A stretch of 64,000 nt of DNA from Doris montereyensis. Its lineage: Eukaryota > Mollusca > Gastropoda > Nudibranchia > Dorididae. How positions within the stretch are numbered: position 1 is the stretch's first letter; each line of letters opens with the position of its first letter. Of this stretch, positions 41,233 to 51,600 are shown one piece after another. The stretch spans positions 716,001 to 780,000 of the forward strand of contig JAXRKP010000018.1 of the NCBI GenBank assembly GCA_037039925.1, read 5' to 3'. The translations under genes were made by a program, and so were the position numbers. The notes under the pieces were generated by a model. That model searched no databases, was not told the origin of the DNA, and was given only the letters and a program-made list of their open reading frames with translations.

Positions 41233-41580
41233 CAAATTACTATCATTTCTCATGTTTGATAATTACACTATCATCATTTCTCATGTTTGATATCATTACA
41301 CTCAAATTACTATCATTTCTCATGTTTGATATCATTACACTCAAATTACTATCATTTCTCATGTTTGATATCATTACACTCAAATTACTATCATTTCTCA
41401 TGTTTGATATCATTACACTCAAATTACTATCATTTCTCATGTTTGATATCATTACACTCAAATTACTATCATTTCTCATGTTTGATATCATTACACTCAA
41501 ATTACTATCATTTCTCATGTTTGATATCATTACACTCAAATTACTATCATTTCTCATGTTTGATATCATTACACTCAAAT
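41233..41580. repeat. 39-bp tandem satellite, about 8-9 units
   Basis: The unit CAAATTACTATCATTTCTCA continues with TGTTTGATATCATTACACT (39 bp). Units after the first are almost identical. Because 39 is a multiple of three and the unit lacks stops in several frames, 110-170-codon open frames run across it on both strands; they are repeat artefacts. The first unit is irregular (GATAATTACACTATCAT). Confidence 0.95.
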
Positions 41581-42749
41581 CTCATTATACATGTACTGCC
41601 AAATGTTGTGCCAGTAGTAACTTGACCATTATAAAGCAACGACCACAACCAGTTCTACAATAAAGAAGCAACAAAAATCGTTGTAAAGTACATGTAGATC
41701 TACAAGAACCGGCAGAAAGTTATGCCCATTGCATGTGAAAAGGCTATTCACTGTAGTACAATGTAGAAGTAGTAGTAGATAGGCCTAACTAACCATCCAT
41801 CTGAGTTCCATTAGCTCAGGATTACGTTTAATGAGAGAGGAGTGATGAACTGCATGTAGGGATGAAACATGACTCACAGGGCACAGATGCTTTTGTGTAG
41901 GTTTGACTCGTGTGATTTTTGGTCAAGCCAACAATCTAGATTCACTTCTGGGAAGAGGATGGTGGTGCATGTTGGTGGTAAAATGAATAGTGTTTTACAA
42001 CATTTAAGGATTCTTCACGCCAAACCATTGGCGAATGGCAGTATGAGTTGTTTCACTGTTGTTGTCTACTGTCTGATCCATATCAAGGTGACGGTTTAGT
42101 GGAAGGTGGTGTAGCGAGCTTTTGAGCTGTGAGTGTAATTATTGTTGGGGTATAAGATCAAGAACTTAGGTTGGATATCTATTAGTATTAGTATTATATT
42201 GGTCAACTTGCACTTAACAGATTTGTATCATTATATAAGTAGAATCAAACGAAAGGAAAACAGCCAAAATTAATAACATATTGACACAGCTACCAATATT
42301 TTTATCATTTCAAAACTTTTATTTTTCAAGATTTATTGAGTCGTAGACAACAAGTTATATAAACTTGCATGAGAGAAGCCTCACACAAGTTGTCCAGCAT
42401 TCACCTTTACATTACATTACAATAATTCACATTCCTCACAGCCCATTAGGCACACTAGATTAACAAATATGGTTGTCTTGTTTTTGTCATGTACATTTTC
42501 ATTAACAAAATCAATAGCTGCTTTTAGCCTAGTAATATAGGAATCATGTTAACATCAAACACATATCTTGAAACCTTCAGACACACTTCAACACAGAACA
42601 GTGATAGTGTAAGTAATAATAGCATTGAATGTTTAGGTTTATCATGGGATAAAATAACATATATTTTAAACATACTTAGCCAAAATCCAAAATGTATGAA
42701 ATTGGCACGATGAAAATATAATTGTATACAGGTTATAACAAGGGTGGAC
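41581..42749. other. unannotated intergenic sequence
   Basis: Nothing recognised. Confidence 0.4.
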
Positions 42750-43065
42750 TTGATCTTGATTTTACCCGGAACCACAAAGGAAATTTACAGTTTTTGGAGG
42801 ATTTTTGTTGTTTGCCCAGACTGCCCTGTAAACAGCCAAAGGATCTTTGACGTGCACAGAGTGTTGTGATCTGCATGCAAGACCTCTTCTACAACGTCCG
42901 TCTTTAATGCAACTATTTGTCAATCCACCTATCTGGACCAAGAGGTGGGTCTTACTTGGAAAAAAAAAACCTATGAGAATAATTTTCTACCTGTCGGGCA
43001 TGAACCTACGACCTTTTGAGAGGCTGACATCTTGCCTCTGGATCACCAAGTCCCCTATGAACCAG
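42750..43065 (-). mobile_element. SINE family 1, copy b
   Basis: The minus strand starts near 43,060 with GGGGACTTGGTGATCCAGAG, has the B-box region GGTCGTAGGTTCATGCCCG and CAGATCACAACACTCTGTGC, and ends near GTGGTTCCGGGTAAAATCAA. It is more complete at the head than copy a. Confidence 0.8.
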
Positions 43066-45840
43066 ACTAGTTCAGGCCCACAGAAAGATCTACACCTCTG
43101 CTGCAGTCATGATTTTGTATACTCACATAATTTATTTTGTTATATACCTGACGACAAAAGTTAAGTTTATTAACCCTGCTAAGGCCATGACCGGTAAATG
43201 CCGGTTTGTTACGCCGGGATTTCCCGTTTGCCTGCTACAAACCTCTCAGCGCAATGTCTGGCATTTGCGGGGAAGGAAGGACGGGTCAAGAAAGGCCGAG
43301 TTCTTGTTACCCTATTACTGTCTTATGCTCATCCACTTTTAAAATAATGCTTTCTGATTGGTTAACCATTTAGTAAACAGGAAAAAGGACGCGTTCAGGC
43401 TCATAAGCTTACGTCCAAAAGGCCATCGGTTGAGTCTATTTCTAAAGGAGTGTGTCCATCATTATCTTTGCCTTGGACAACTGAAAGTAATGATGCTAAC
43501 AACTGTACAATGCATGAAGTAGGCTTAATTATATATTATAATGATCCTACTAGGACAAGTCCATCGCCAGAGGGTGCAAATGTGAGCTGGTCTGCTTTGA
43601 GAGTGTGTGTGATTGAGCTGGTTATAAGAATATGTGCTTGCACAGATATGTAATTGGTCTTGTTGTCTCCTACTAAACTGAAAAGAATGGAATCATCCAA
43701 GTTTAGGTGAGACCAGATGATCGCCATGCGACTGAATTCAATAGATTGGTGATGACTTGATCAGAAGTCACACTTCCCCGTGAACTTGTAAAACTTCATG
43801 GGCATCTTCGTGCCTTGGCGATGACTGTCAGCGAGCCAACTAGCGTGTGGCAGCCATTGTGCTGGCTGAGCGAGCTGCTCTTCTAGTGTTAAGAAGAACA
43901 TCACTACCACTGTGTTCACATTCTTGACGTGAACTTATTTCGATTGATCACATTTCAAGCTAAGAATCATTTGCGACTTCTCACTACATTTCATCTAAAA
44001 TGTCATTGCTCAGAACTGAGAAGAATGGAGCAGTCAATTGACTGTAGCAACAAAATAGGGTAATTAAAACTACACAAATGATAAAATAAAAAGGGAAGAA
44101 GGGACAGAAAAAAGAGAGGAAAGAACAAACAGTGAAAGGGGAACACAGACGGCGCGAACAAACCGAAAAGAAAAGTAAAGCAACATCCAATACAAATGGT
44201 AATAATGTAATATTACATTTGGTAAAAACAAAATAAACAGCACAGGGCGAGTACATTTGGGTAAGAGATTTGCACACTTGTCAACATCAACATGTATCTG
44301 GCAGTGAAGAAGGACACAACAACATATCTTCAATTAAGGAGTTAGACACATTTGTGAAGACTAGATCTATGAGAAAGTGAAGTAAATCACTAAATGTACA
44401 AGACATAATGAACAATAGAAGCTTATATATTATTTGTACCTGCATCGTTACTGACACAATGAAATGACTATAATGGAATGAATGACTTTTTGGTTGTTTT
44501 TTAAATTCTTAAAATAGCTTGTCCAAACTGCCCTGTTTTTTCGTTCACCACGGCGTGAGTCGCATATTTCGCCATTTTTCGGTCCGATTCACCTTGCCCC
44601 CTCTCTTCTATACAACATAGGAGCGTAATATGGCTTACACCATAGGAAAGCTCTATTCAAGCCCTTTCTAACCATGTGTGTTGTGATAGGGAATGTATAA
44701 TACAATGTGCTCTCACACTCTAGTAAACGGGAGGTCGGACGCGAAAGCCAGTGGCCAGCCGGTGAAAAACTCTTTCTATTTCTTCGCATTACGCGATAGC
44801 TCAATGAATGATAGTTGGCTCTGATTGGTTGAATCTGATTGTGCTAAAAATAGGCATTACAATGATACCCATTACTACCGCCGATGTCAAAGTTAAAGCT
44901 CATTTGAAGTGATTATAGTTTTTAAATGCTCTGTAGAGCCACTTACGTACAAAACTCAGAGAAAACAATTCCGTCAAAGGAAAGCTCATTCAATTTCGCA
45001 TTAGAAACTACTAGTGTCATTAAATTACGACTTTGTAAGTTACCGTGGCAAAGCTTTGTTTAACGCATCCTCAACCTAAACTCAACACAGTTTTCTTAAT
45101 ACATCTAGTAAGCGGGACTGACCAGTCACTCGGCTCGGGCCATGTGTGCGTCAGTGTGTAGAGACAAATTATGCCGTTTTTGCATTTTTGAATTTTCTAC
45201 ATTGATAAAAAAGCCATCTTGTAGTTATTGGAGACTCATGAAAAAAAAAATGGGTTTGTTCTATGTATGCTTACTTCAAGTTAAAAAGTGTGAGTTTTGT
45301 GAGTGATCGTTTTTGCGAGATATCGAAGGTCAAATTTGGCGTTTTGGCCCATTTGAAAAATTTTACAAATTTTTGAAAATTAAAACATTCGTAACTTTGT
45401 TACAGAAATGATTTTGCTATCAAATTACTCAGGTAATAAAGTTTTTTCCTATGGTAGCAATTGCTCTTCCACTTACACTAAAGATTTCGGTTTGGACCTA
45501 CCTACTTAAAATAAATGTCATGGCCTGTGAAGGGGGGAATCAAATTCTCTGATCCCTACATCCTCTCACTTAACAGCTCAAGTTGCTTTTTGAACATATC
45601 AGAAAGTAAAAGCTTATTATAAGATATTTCCTCTTTTTTGAAGCACCTATATCTATTTCATTAAGAAATGCATGGAGAATTTCACACAAAACAAGTTTCA
45701 AACAATCTCGAACATGGATATTTGGAGTATTGTCTTAGACGGCAGTGATAATATTTTTCACAAGAAGGTATTGTATTATAATATACGCCTTTCATTTATA
45801 AGAGCAATGTAATTTTCAATTTTTTTCACATATTGTGTTG
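43066..45840. other. unannotated intergenic sequence
   Basis: No exon was recognised. GACGAAAAAACAGGG-type and CGCATATTTCGCCATTTTTC sequence around 44,520-44,800, and the AT-rich 45,170-45,480 stretch, look like transposon internal sequence, but no ends could be defined. Confidence 0.35.
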
Positions 45841-46645
45841 TTATACAATGACTCCATTACAGAGCAGTTTCTACCAATTAGATTCAATGAACACAGGTCA
45901 ACAAAATAAAGAGCAATAGCCTAGGTGAGAAATTTAGTTATCATACAGGAGACTTTATGAAGGGTAAAGGATTGGGAAATATCAGTCTGCACTTGTGGTT
46001 TCAACTAGCCAAGAAGTCAAACACCTTGAAACGTATGCCAGAAAACAAGTTGCTCCAGATGTCAGTGCTTATAATCATGCCAATCCCACTGTTTGTTGCC
46101 ATGAATGATTCTTATAGTGATAATGACAAAATAACTGATTGCTATTGATGAATTCATTTGGACTATTATCACTGATTATTTGTAGTCTTTATCACAACCC
46201 TAACAACGACAAAAAACCCAACCCATTACCAGTATCCGACCATGACTATTGACATTGATACCATTAATAACATTGTCTCAAAATACATTCCCATACTACT
46301 ACTGTTATCATCCTTTCGTTGCTATCAATACCCTCCTGTCCATCATAGCTAGCATCATCACTGTTATTGTTACCAGCGAGTCTTAGTTTACCAGCAAGTC
46401 TTAACGGAAGGAAAGATTCCATTCAATTCATAATGAAGCGCGTAATACAGTTTGTGTAAAACTGTTTTGTGTCAATAAAAGCATTTTGAGAACAAAGGCA
46501 AGTATTGAAATTCTGCATATGGTTTTAAAAATAATTATTCAGCATGTAGAACATCATTTATGTGTACAATGACTCCAATTACAGAGCAGTTTCTACCAAT
46601 TAGGAACACAGGTCAACAAAATAAAGTCAATAGCCTAGGTGAGAT
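45841..46645. repeat. ~85-bp direct duplication, copies ~720 bp apart
   Basis: About 45,845-45,932 and 46,563-46,643 share ACAATGACTCCA-TTACAGAG, TTTCTACCAATTAG, AACACAGGTCAACAAAATAA and CAATAGCCTAGGTGAGA, with small indels. Between them nothing was recognised. Confidence 0.75.
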
Positions 46646-47048
46646 AAAAATGTGGCTGCTATGCAGTAAAAAAAATCATAAACTTTCTCAGTTTCTGCAT
46701 TTAAAGCGTTTTGTAATGATTCTATGGGATTTAAAGTGGGATTTAAAGAACTGGGCATAAATTGACAAAGTAAGACGCAATAGTTTGATCTTACAATAAG
46801 GCACAGAAGACGTCTGGAGGGCTTTAAAAGCCTAATAATTCTTTAATGTAGACATCCATCACATTTAAGGCCGCCACAGACATGCAGCTTTGACAGAAGA
46901 CCTGACTTGAGTCCTGACCAAATCTGCAAAACTTACAAAAGACTGCACGTATAGCAGCGGATTTCGTACTGAGGCGCCTGAAGACAGATTTTTAAAGCTG
47001 CCAAATATTCATTTTCTGAGTCCTGCAGGCACATGGGACGAAGAAGGA
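46646..47048. other. unannotated intergenic sequence
   Basis: Nothing recognised. Confidence 0.4.
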
Positions 47049-47052
47049 TTAA

Positions 47053-47684
47053 CCCTTAACTTGCTAGCCTCTGTCAGCCCTATGTAATTCCCATCGCTAA
47101 TGGTTTTTTCAAAAATGGTAAAATTAGGTAACTCAGTAACATTCCTAGATCTTTATCATCGTCTGAAAATCTATTAACTGTTAGAATCATCACTTTCAGC
47201 TAAATATTCATCCCCTGAGTCGTCATCATGTCTATGCACTTTAATCTCATCATCAGAATATCAATATCATGACTGAAAAATTAAATCAAGACTAGATCTA
47301 GCTCTATCATCGTCTGACTCAACATTCTCTGTTGAACTGTTAGAATCATCACTTTCAGCTAAATATTCATCCCCTGAGTCGTCATCATGTCTATGCACTT
47401 CAATCTCATCATCAGAATCCATTCTCAATCACAATGAAGTACGGTCGCGACTGAAAAATTGAAAAACAATCAAGAATTCCGTGGTAGTTGGAGAAGAACA
47501 AATTTACAGATCGAGGTCAGTCATTACAGAATCAAGGGACGCTACTCCCGAATAACTATAGTCATGCAGTTTTTTGCTTTCGCTCCTTAAAACTCAGTAC
47601 ATTGTGAATTCGACTTAAGTCGGACTTAGCAATGACAATGCATACCGAAAGTTTTGATTTAAGTCGAAAATAGCAAGTTAAGGG
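47053..47684 (-). mobile_element. non-autonomous piggyBac-type element 2 (TTAA flanked)
   Basis: A 632-bp element has perfect 14-bp inverted ends (CCCTTAACTTGCTA) and TTAA on both sides (47,049-47,052 and 47,685-47,688). On the minus strand from 47,422 it encodes MDSDDEIEVHRHDDDSGDEY and further acidic sequence, then stops. This is the N-terminal acidic part of a piggyBac transposase with the catalytic part deleted. About 80 bp of this coding sequence are duplicated (about 47,180-47,260 and 47,339-47,419). It is a miniature deletion derivative related to element 1. Confidence 0.85.
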
Positions 47685-48155
47685 TTAAAATATTACATCA
47701 AGGTGAATTTTATCGCTTTTCAATATCAAATTAAGTAGCACGTCTGTGGCAGCTTTAAGAACTGTATGTCTGTGATGCAACAGTACAAAATCCATCAACA
47801 CACATACAGTGTTTTGTAAATTTTGCAAATCAGGCCAGGACTGAAGTCAGGACTGCTGTCAAAACTGCATGTTTGTGGTAGTCTTTCCAGGGATGTAGAT
47901 AACATTAAGTGATTAAGGTGCTGGATTAAACTCTCTCATTGAAATATATACAACAGCTGTAAAGGTGTGGCATACTCTCATTAAACATAAAACAATTCAT
48001 GTAAATCAATGCTCCTAAAATATCCATTAATGTATAATTTTAACTCTCTAAAAATAAATTGATTATTCCTGCGAATGAATGATTTAATCATGATTTACCC
48101 CTCCCCCCCCCACTCCTCAAACTCCCTGGTAAAGCAGTTGGTATATAACATCCAG

Positions 48156-48456
48156 TGAAGGTAATGACATAAGATAATATGAAAGCCCCATAGCGGTTGA
48201 AATGTTTCAATGATTTAAATGCATGATAGTCTGGTCACCATCTTTTGGAAGCGCAGTTAGCTCGGTCGGTAGCACGCTTTCTTTTCATGGCGGCGATGGG
48301 TGCCGACACAGAGGTCGCGGGTTCGATCCCCATGTGGCCAGGGTTTCTTTCTGTCTATTCCTTGTATTTGTCTCGTCTTTGTTCTTATGGGGCTTTCATA
48401 TTATCTTATGTTATTACCTTCACTTCTGACATGCCCCTTCCCTCACTGTTTGTCTT
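48156..48456 (+). mobile_element. SINE family 4 insertion in the end of MRI1
   Basis: About 301 bp are bounded by the perfect 14-bp repeat TATATAACATCCAG (48,142-48,155 and 48,457-48,470). Inside, GTTAGCTCGGTCGGTAGCAC (A box) and TCGCGGGTTCGATCCCC (B box) at about 48,257-48,332 show a tRNA-derived pol III promoter. A 38-bp inverted repeat (48,155-48,192 and 48,387-48,424, one mismatch) surrounds the tRNA-like part. The insertion lies in the last codons of MRI1, on the opposite strand. Confidence 0.85.
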
Positions 48457-48601
48457 TATATAACATCCAGCAAGTTATGACTGTTTTCGGCAAACCTTTC
48501 CTTCAGGTTCTTAGCATCAAACACTCCAAACTCTGTGATGAAGCCACCTGTTATCAGTTCATAAGGTGTAACGTCAAATGCAGGGTTCCAGCAATTAATA
48601 C
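48456..48601 (-). CDS. MRI1: MRI1 exon 5 with insertion-made stop
   Basis: The acceptor is CTATACAG. The exon reads [20 protein letters not shown], then [20 protein letters not shown], then SHNLLDVI and stop. The TAA is made of two bases of the target duplication and one of the SINE. On the far side of the SINE the ancestral frame continues YQLLYQGV and TGA (48,117-48,141). Confidence 0.95.
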
Positions 48602-51600
48602 CTGTATAGGAGGAAAAAGACAAAAAGGCCAAAAGGCAAACTATTAGAAAAGATGTATGGTTGAGATGTTTCCAATCAATTTAAATGCATTAACTAATAG
48701 TATGGAGATCTTAATGAAATTCTGGCCACCATCTTTTAAGATATTTGATTCAACCATCAGGCTATGTTCATTCACAAAACAGCTCCCCGATAAGAGGGTA
48801 TCAGTGCACATACACACAGACAAAATCAATAATCAAGTTTACACATTTTGTTGATCTCATTTTTATGTAATGATCAACAGAAGGCACTGTCAAAATTGGA
48901 AGAGACAAAAGAAGAGAAATAGTAAATATGACAAAAGTAAACAACAGCCACAAAATGTCTATGTACTGAGTTTCCCTGATTATAAAAAGTTGAAAACAAA
49001 ATAAAGCTAGAAAATTTCTCACAAAGACATTTTTAAACAGTTGCCCTTATTCAGATATTAAACAGCTTTTCACAGTTATGTTCAGTTCTATAATGACAAG
49101 ACAGTACATGACAATGTTATTTTTAAACAGTCAAATATGCATTATAAATGAAAGAGGGAAGCTCTGACCGTTAAGAAAGAAAAAATAATTTCACCTGGCG
49201 CGGCAATGTTAACTCCCTTGACAGACGTCATTTCACTGTGAGGGCGTTGCTCGATGAGGATATCTTTCCCTGTTTCGATCTTGGGATCAAATGTCGTCTC
49301 AGGACATGCAACGTAGAAAGGCACTTTGTGGTGTTTAGCAACAATAGCAAGTTGATACGTTCCAATTTTGTTAGCAGTGTCACCATTGGCAGTCACTCGG
49401 TCAGCACCAACAATGATGGCGCTGATATTGTTTTCCTTCATGCACGCAGCCGCCATGCTATCACAGATCAACGATGCTGGTATCTTTTCATGAACCAGCT
49501 CATAGGCAGTCAGCCTCGCTCCTGGTTGTATGGCCTGGTTTCAGTACAATACACATGATTCAGTCTCTCATGTTCGTGCAAACACCTTATGACACCTGAC
49601 AGATAATACAACATAAAAATAAAAAAGACCAATGGTTCGCAAAATCAATGATAATTATGTACAAATTAAATCATAATAGTAGACAGAAGAAAATATCATA
49701 AATAAATTTGTACACGTAAGCCCACACCAAATGAAATCTTTTTCATCAAAATATAATTACTTTCGATTGCCACGTGGCCCGGTGGTTTAGTGGTGAAACT
49801 AACAGGTTTGGGATCACGAGGTCCTTGTTTGCCCCACAGCAAAGCTAGGTCTGATGTTGTGGTCCGTAATAAAGAAATGTAACTCTTGTTTTTCTGCTTG
49901 ACCAAAGTGTAAATAGATACCAGTGTTAGTTGGAGAGTTTGTTCTTATTTTGTTTTGATACTTTTTTTTTTTTTTTTTTAATCTGATTTTCAGACCTCCA
50001 CCTTCTGCCTGAACTGCTCTGTAAACAGCCATGGGATTTTTTGGTAAGATTTCTTCTTCTGCCTGAACTGCTCTGTCAACAGCCATGGGATTTTTAATGT
50101 ACACAGAGTGTAGTGATATGCACATGGAACCTCCTTTTTAAAATCTTTTATTATCTCCCTGTGATGGGACTAGGTGTCAACCCACCTACTTGGACTGGGG
50201 TTGAGGGTTTACTACTAATTGATGGCATCATTAGAATAGTACCAGGCAAGGGAACAAAAAACCCAAAAAACCAAACGTACAAAATATGTCATAATTACTA
50301 ACTACGTTTAAAGTCCTACCAAGGGCTGTCCCATAGCCAGCTGTAGCCAAAGATCCTGTGTTGCAGTGAGTGATGACATTGACTGACGTCGCATCGTGGG
50401 TGGCAAGAATATATTTAGCACCAAATCTTCCAATGTTCTTGTTGACATCAATGTCCTTCTCTAGCATGTCTTCAAAGCTTTTTATAACTCTGAAAGCGGA
50501 TAAAAAAATATCTATGTTTGCATTTATATATATTATACATATAACAACATATCTGTGTCATACTCCATGAGGCAAAAATAAAAAATAACAGTAATAACAC
50601 GTCTGATGAATCTTTAAGTTCATGTTCGTAAATAAAATACCCCCCCCCCCAAATAGTAACATGAGACATGAATAAACATCACTGAAGATAAGTATCATGT
50701 ATACTGTAAAGACTCGTGTTGCGTAGGCAAAATCATGTTGCTGTGTAGCCAAGTCAGCATGAGCTCATGATGCACCTTCTAATGCTAACGAGTAGTCCCA
50801 TATGTAGCCTACCACGGCAGAATTAAAAGAAATCCAAGGTAAAAATAAAGCTCTATGTGTATGTGTGTATCTAAGTATGTATGCATTTTATGTATGTATG
50901 TATGTATGTATGCATGTGTGTATGTATGTATGTATGTATGTATGTATGTATGTATGTATGTATGTATGTATGTATGTATGTATGTATGTATGTATGTATG
51001 TATGTATGAAATGTATGTATGCATGCATGCATGATGAATATATATGCAAGCATGCCCGTAGACAATGATGATTATAATTACTCTTTTCCTACATTATTTT
51101 TTTTGAACGATTAACTACACAATAGGTTAACGAGTGCAGGGTGTTAATGAGTGCAGGGTGATATCAAGTACTGGTACAGTATTCAATACTTAGATTTGGT
51201 GGGATTTTCATTGCAGATCTAATGCCCAGAAATGAAGGAATGAGTAACAATAACCATAAAAAGTTTTGTGAATTACAGGCAAAATAATCTTTTTCCAATC
51301 AGTTAAAATACTGATTAGACCCAAGAGTTTATTCGTTAAGAATCTAAAGCAGGTTATTTGAAATCTACATGCGAAATATGAAGGTTGTGGGTGCAATGGT
51401 TCCTGAAATTAGAGCGGTCAAAGTTTGAGATGTACAGTTAAATATAAATATATATACACATACATGCAAGCACTTTAAATACGTTGTATAAATCTTACCA
51501 AAGAAGTAGATCTGAGGAAAATCGATTTCAAAGAAGTTTCATCAAACTTGAAAAGCTTGACAAATATAAGTTGTAGGATTTCCTGATTGAACTTTAAAAT

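Noticed and set aside
41142..41663. 173-codon plus-strand frame with a 13-residue period
   Set aside because: Product of a 39-bp satellite; similar frames exist on the other strand.
48250..48335. True tRNA gene
   Set aside because: A and B boxes are good but no acceptor stem pairs, and the sequence sits inside an element with target duplications; it is a tRNA-derived SINE.
50809..51068. Frames rich in CMYV or HTYI
   Set aside because: (ATGT)n microsatellite.
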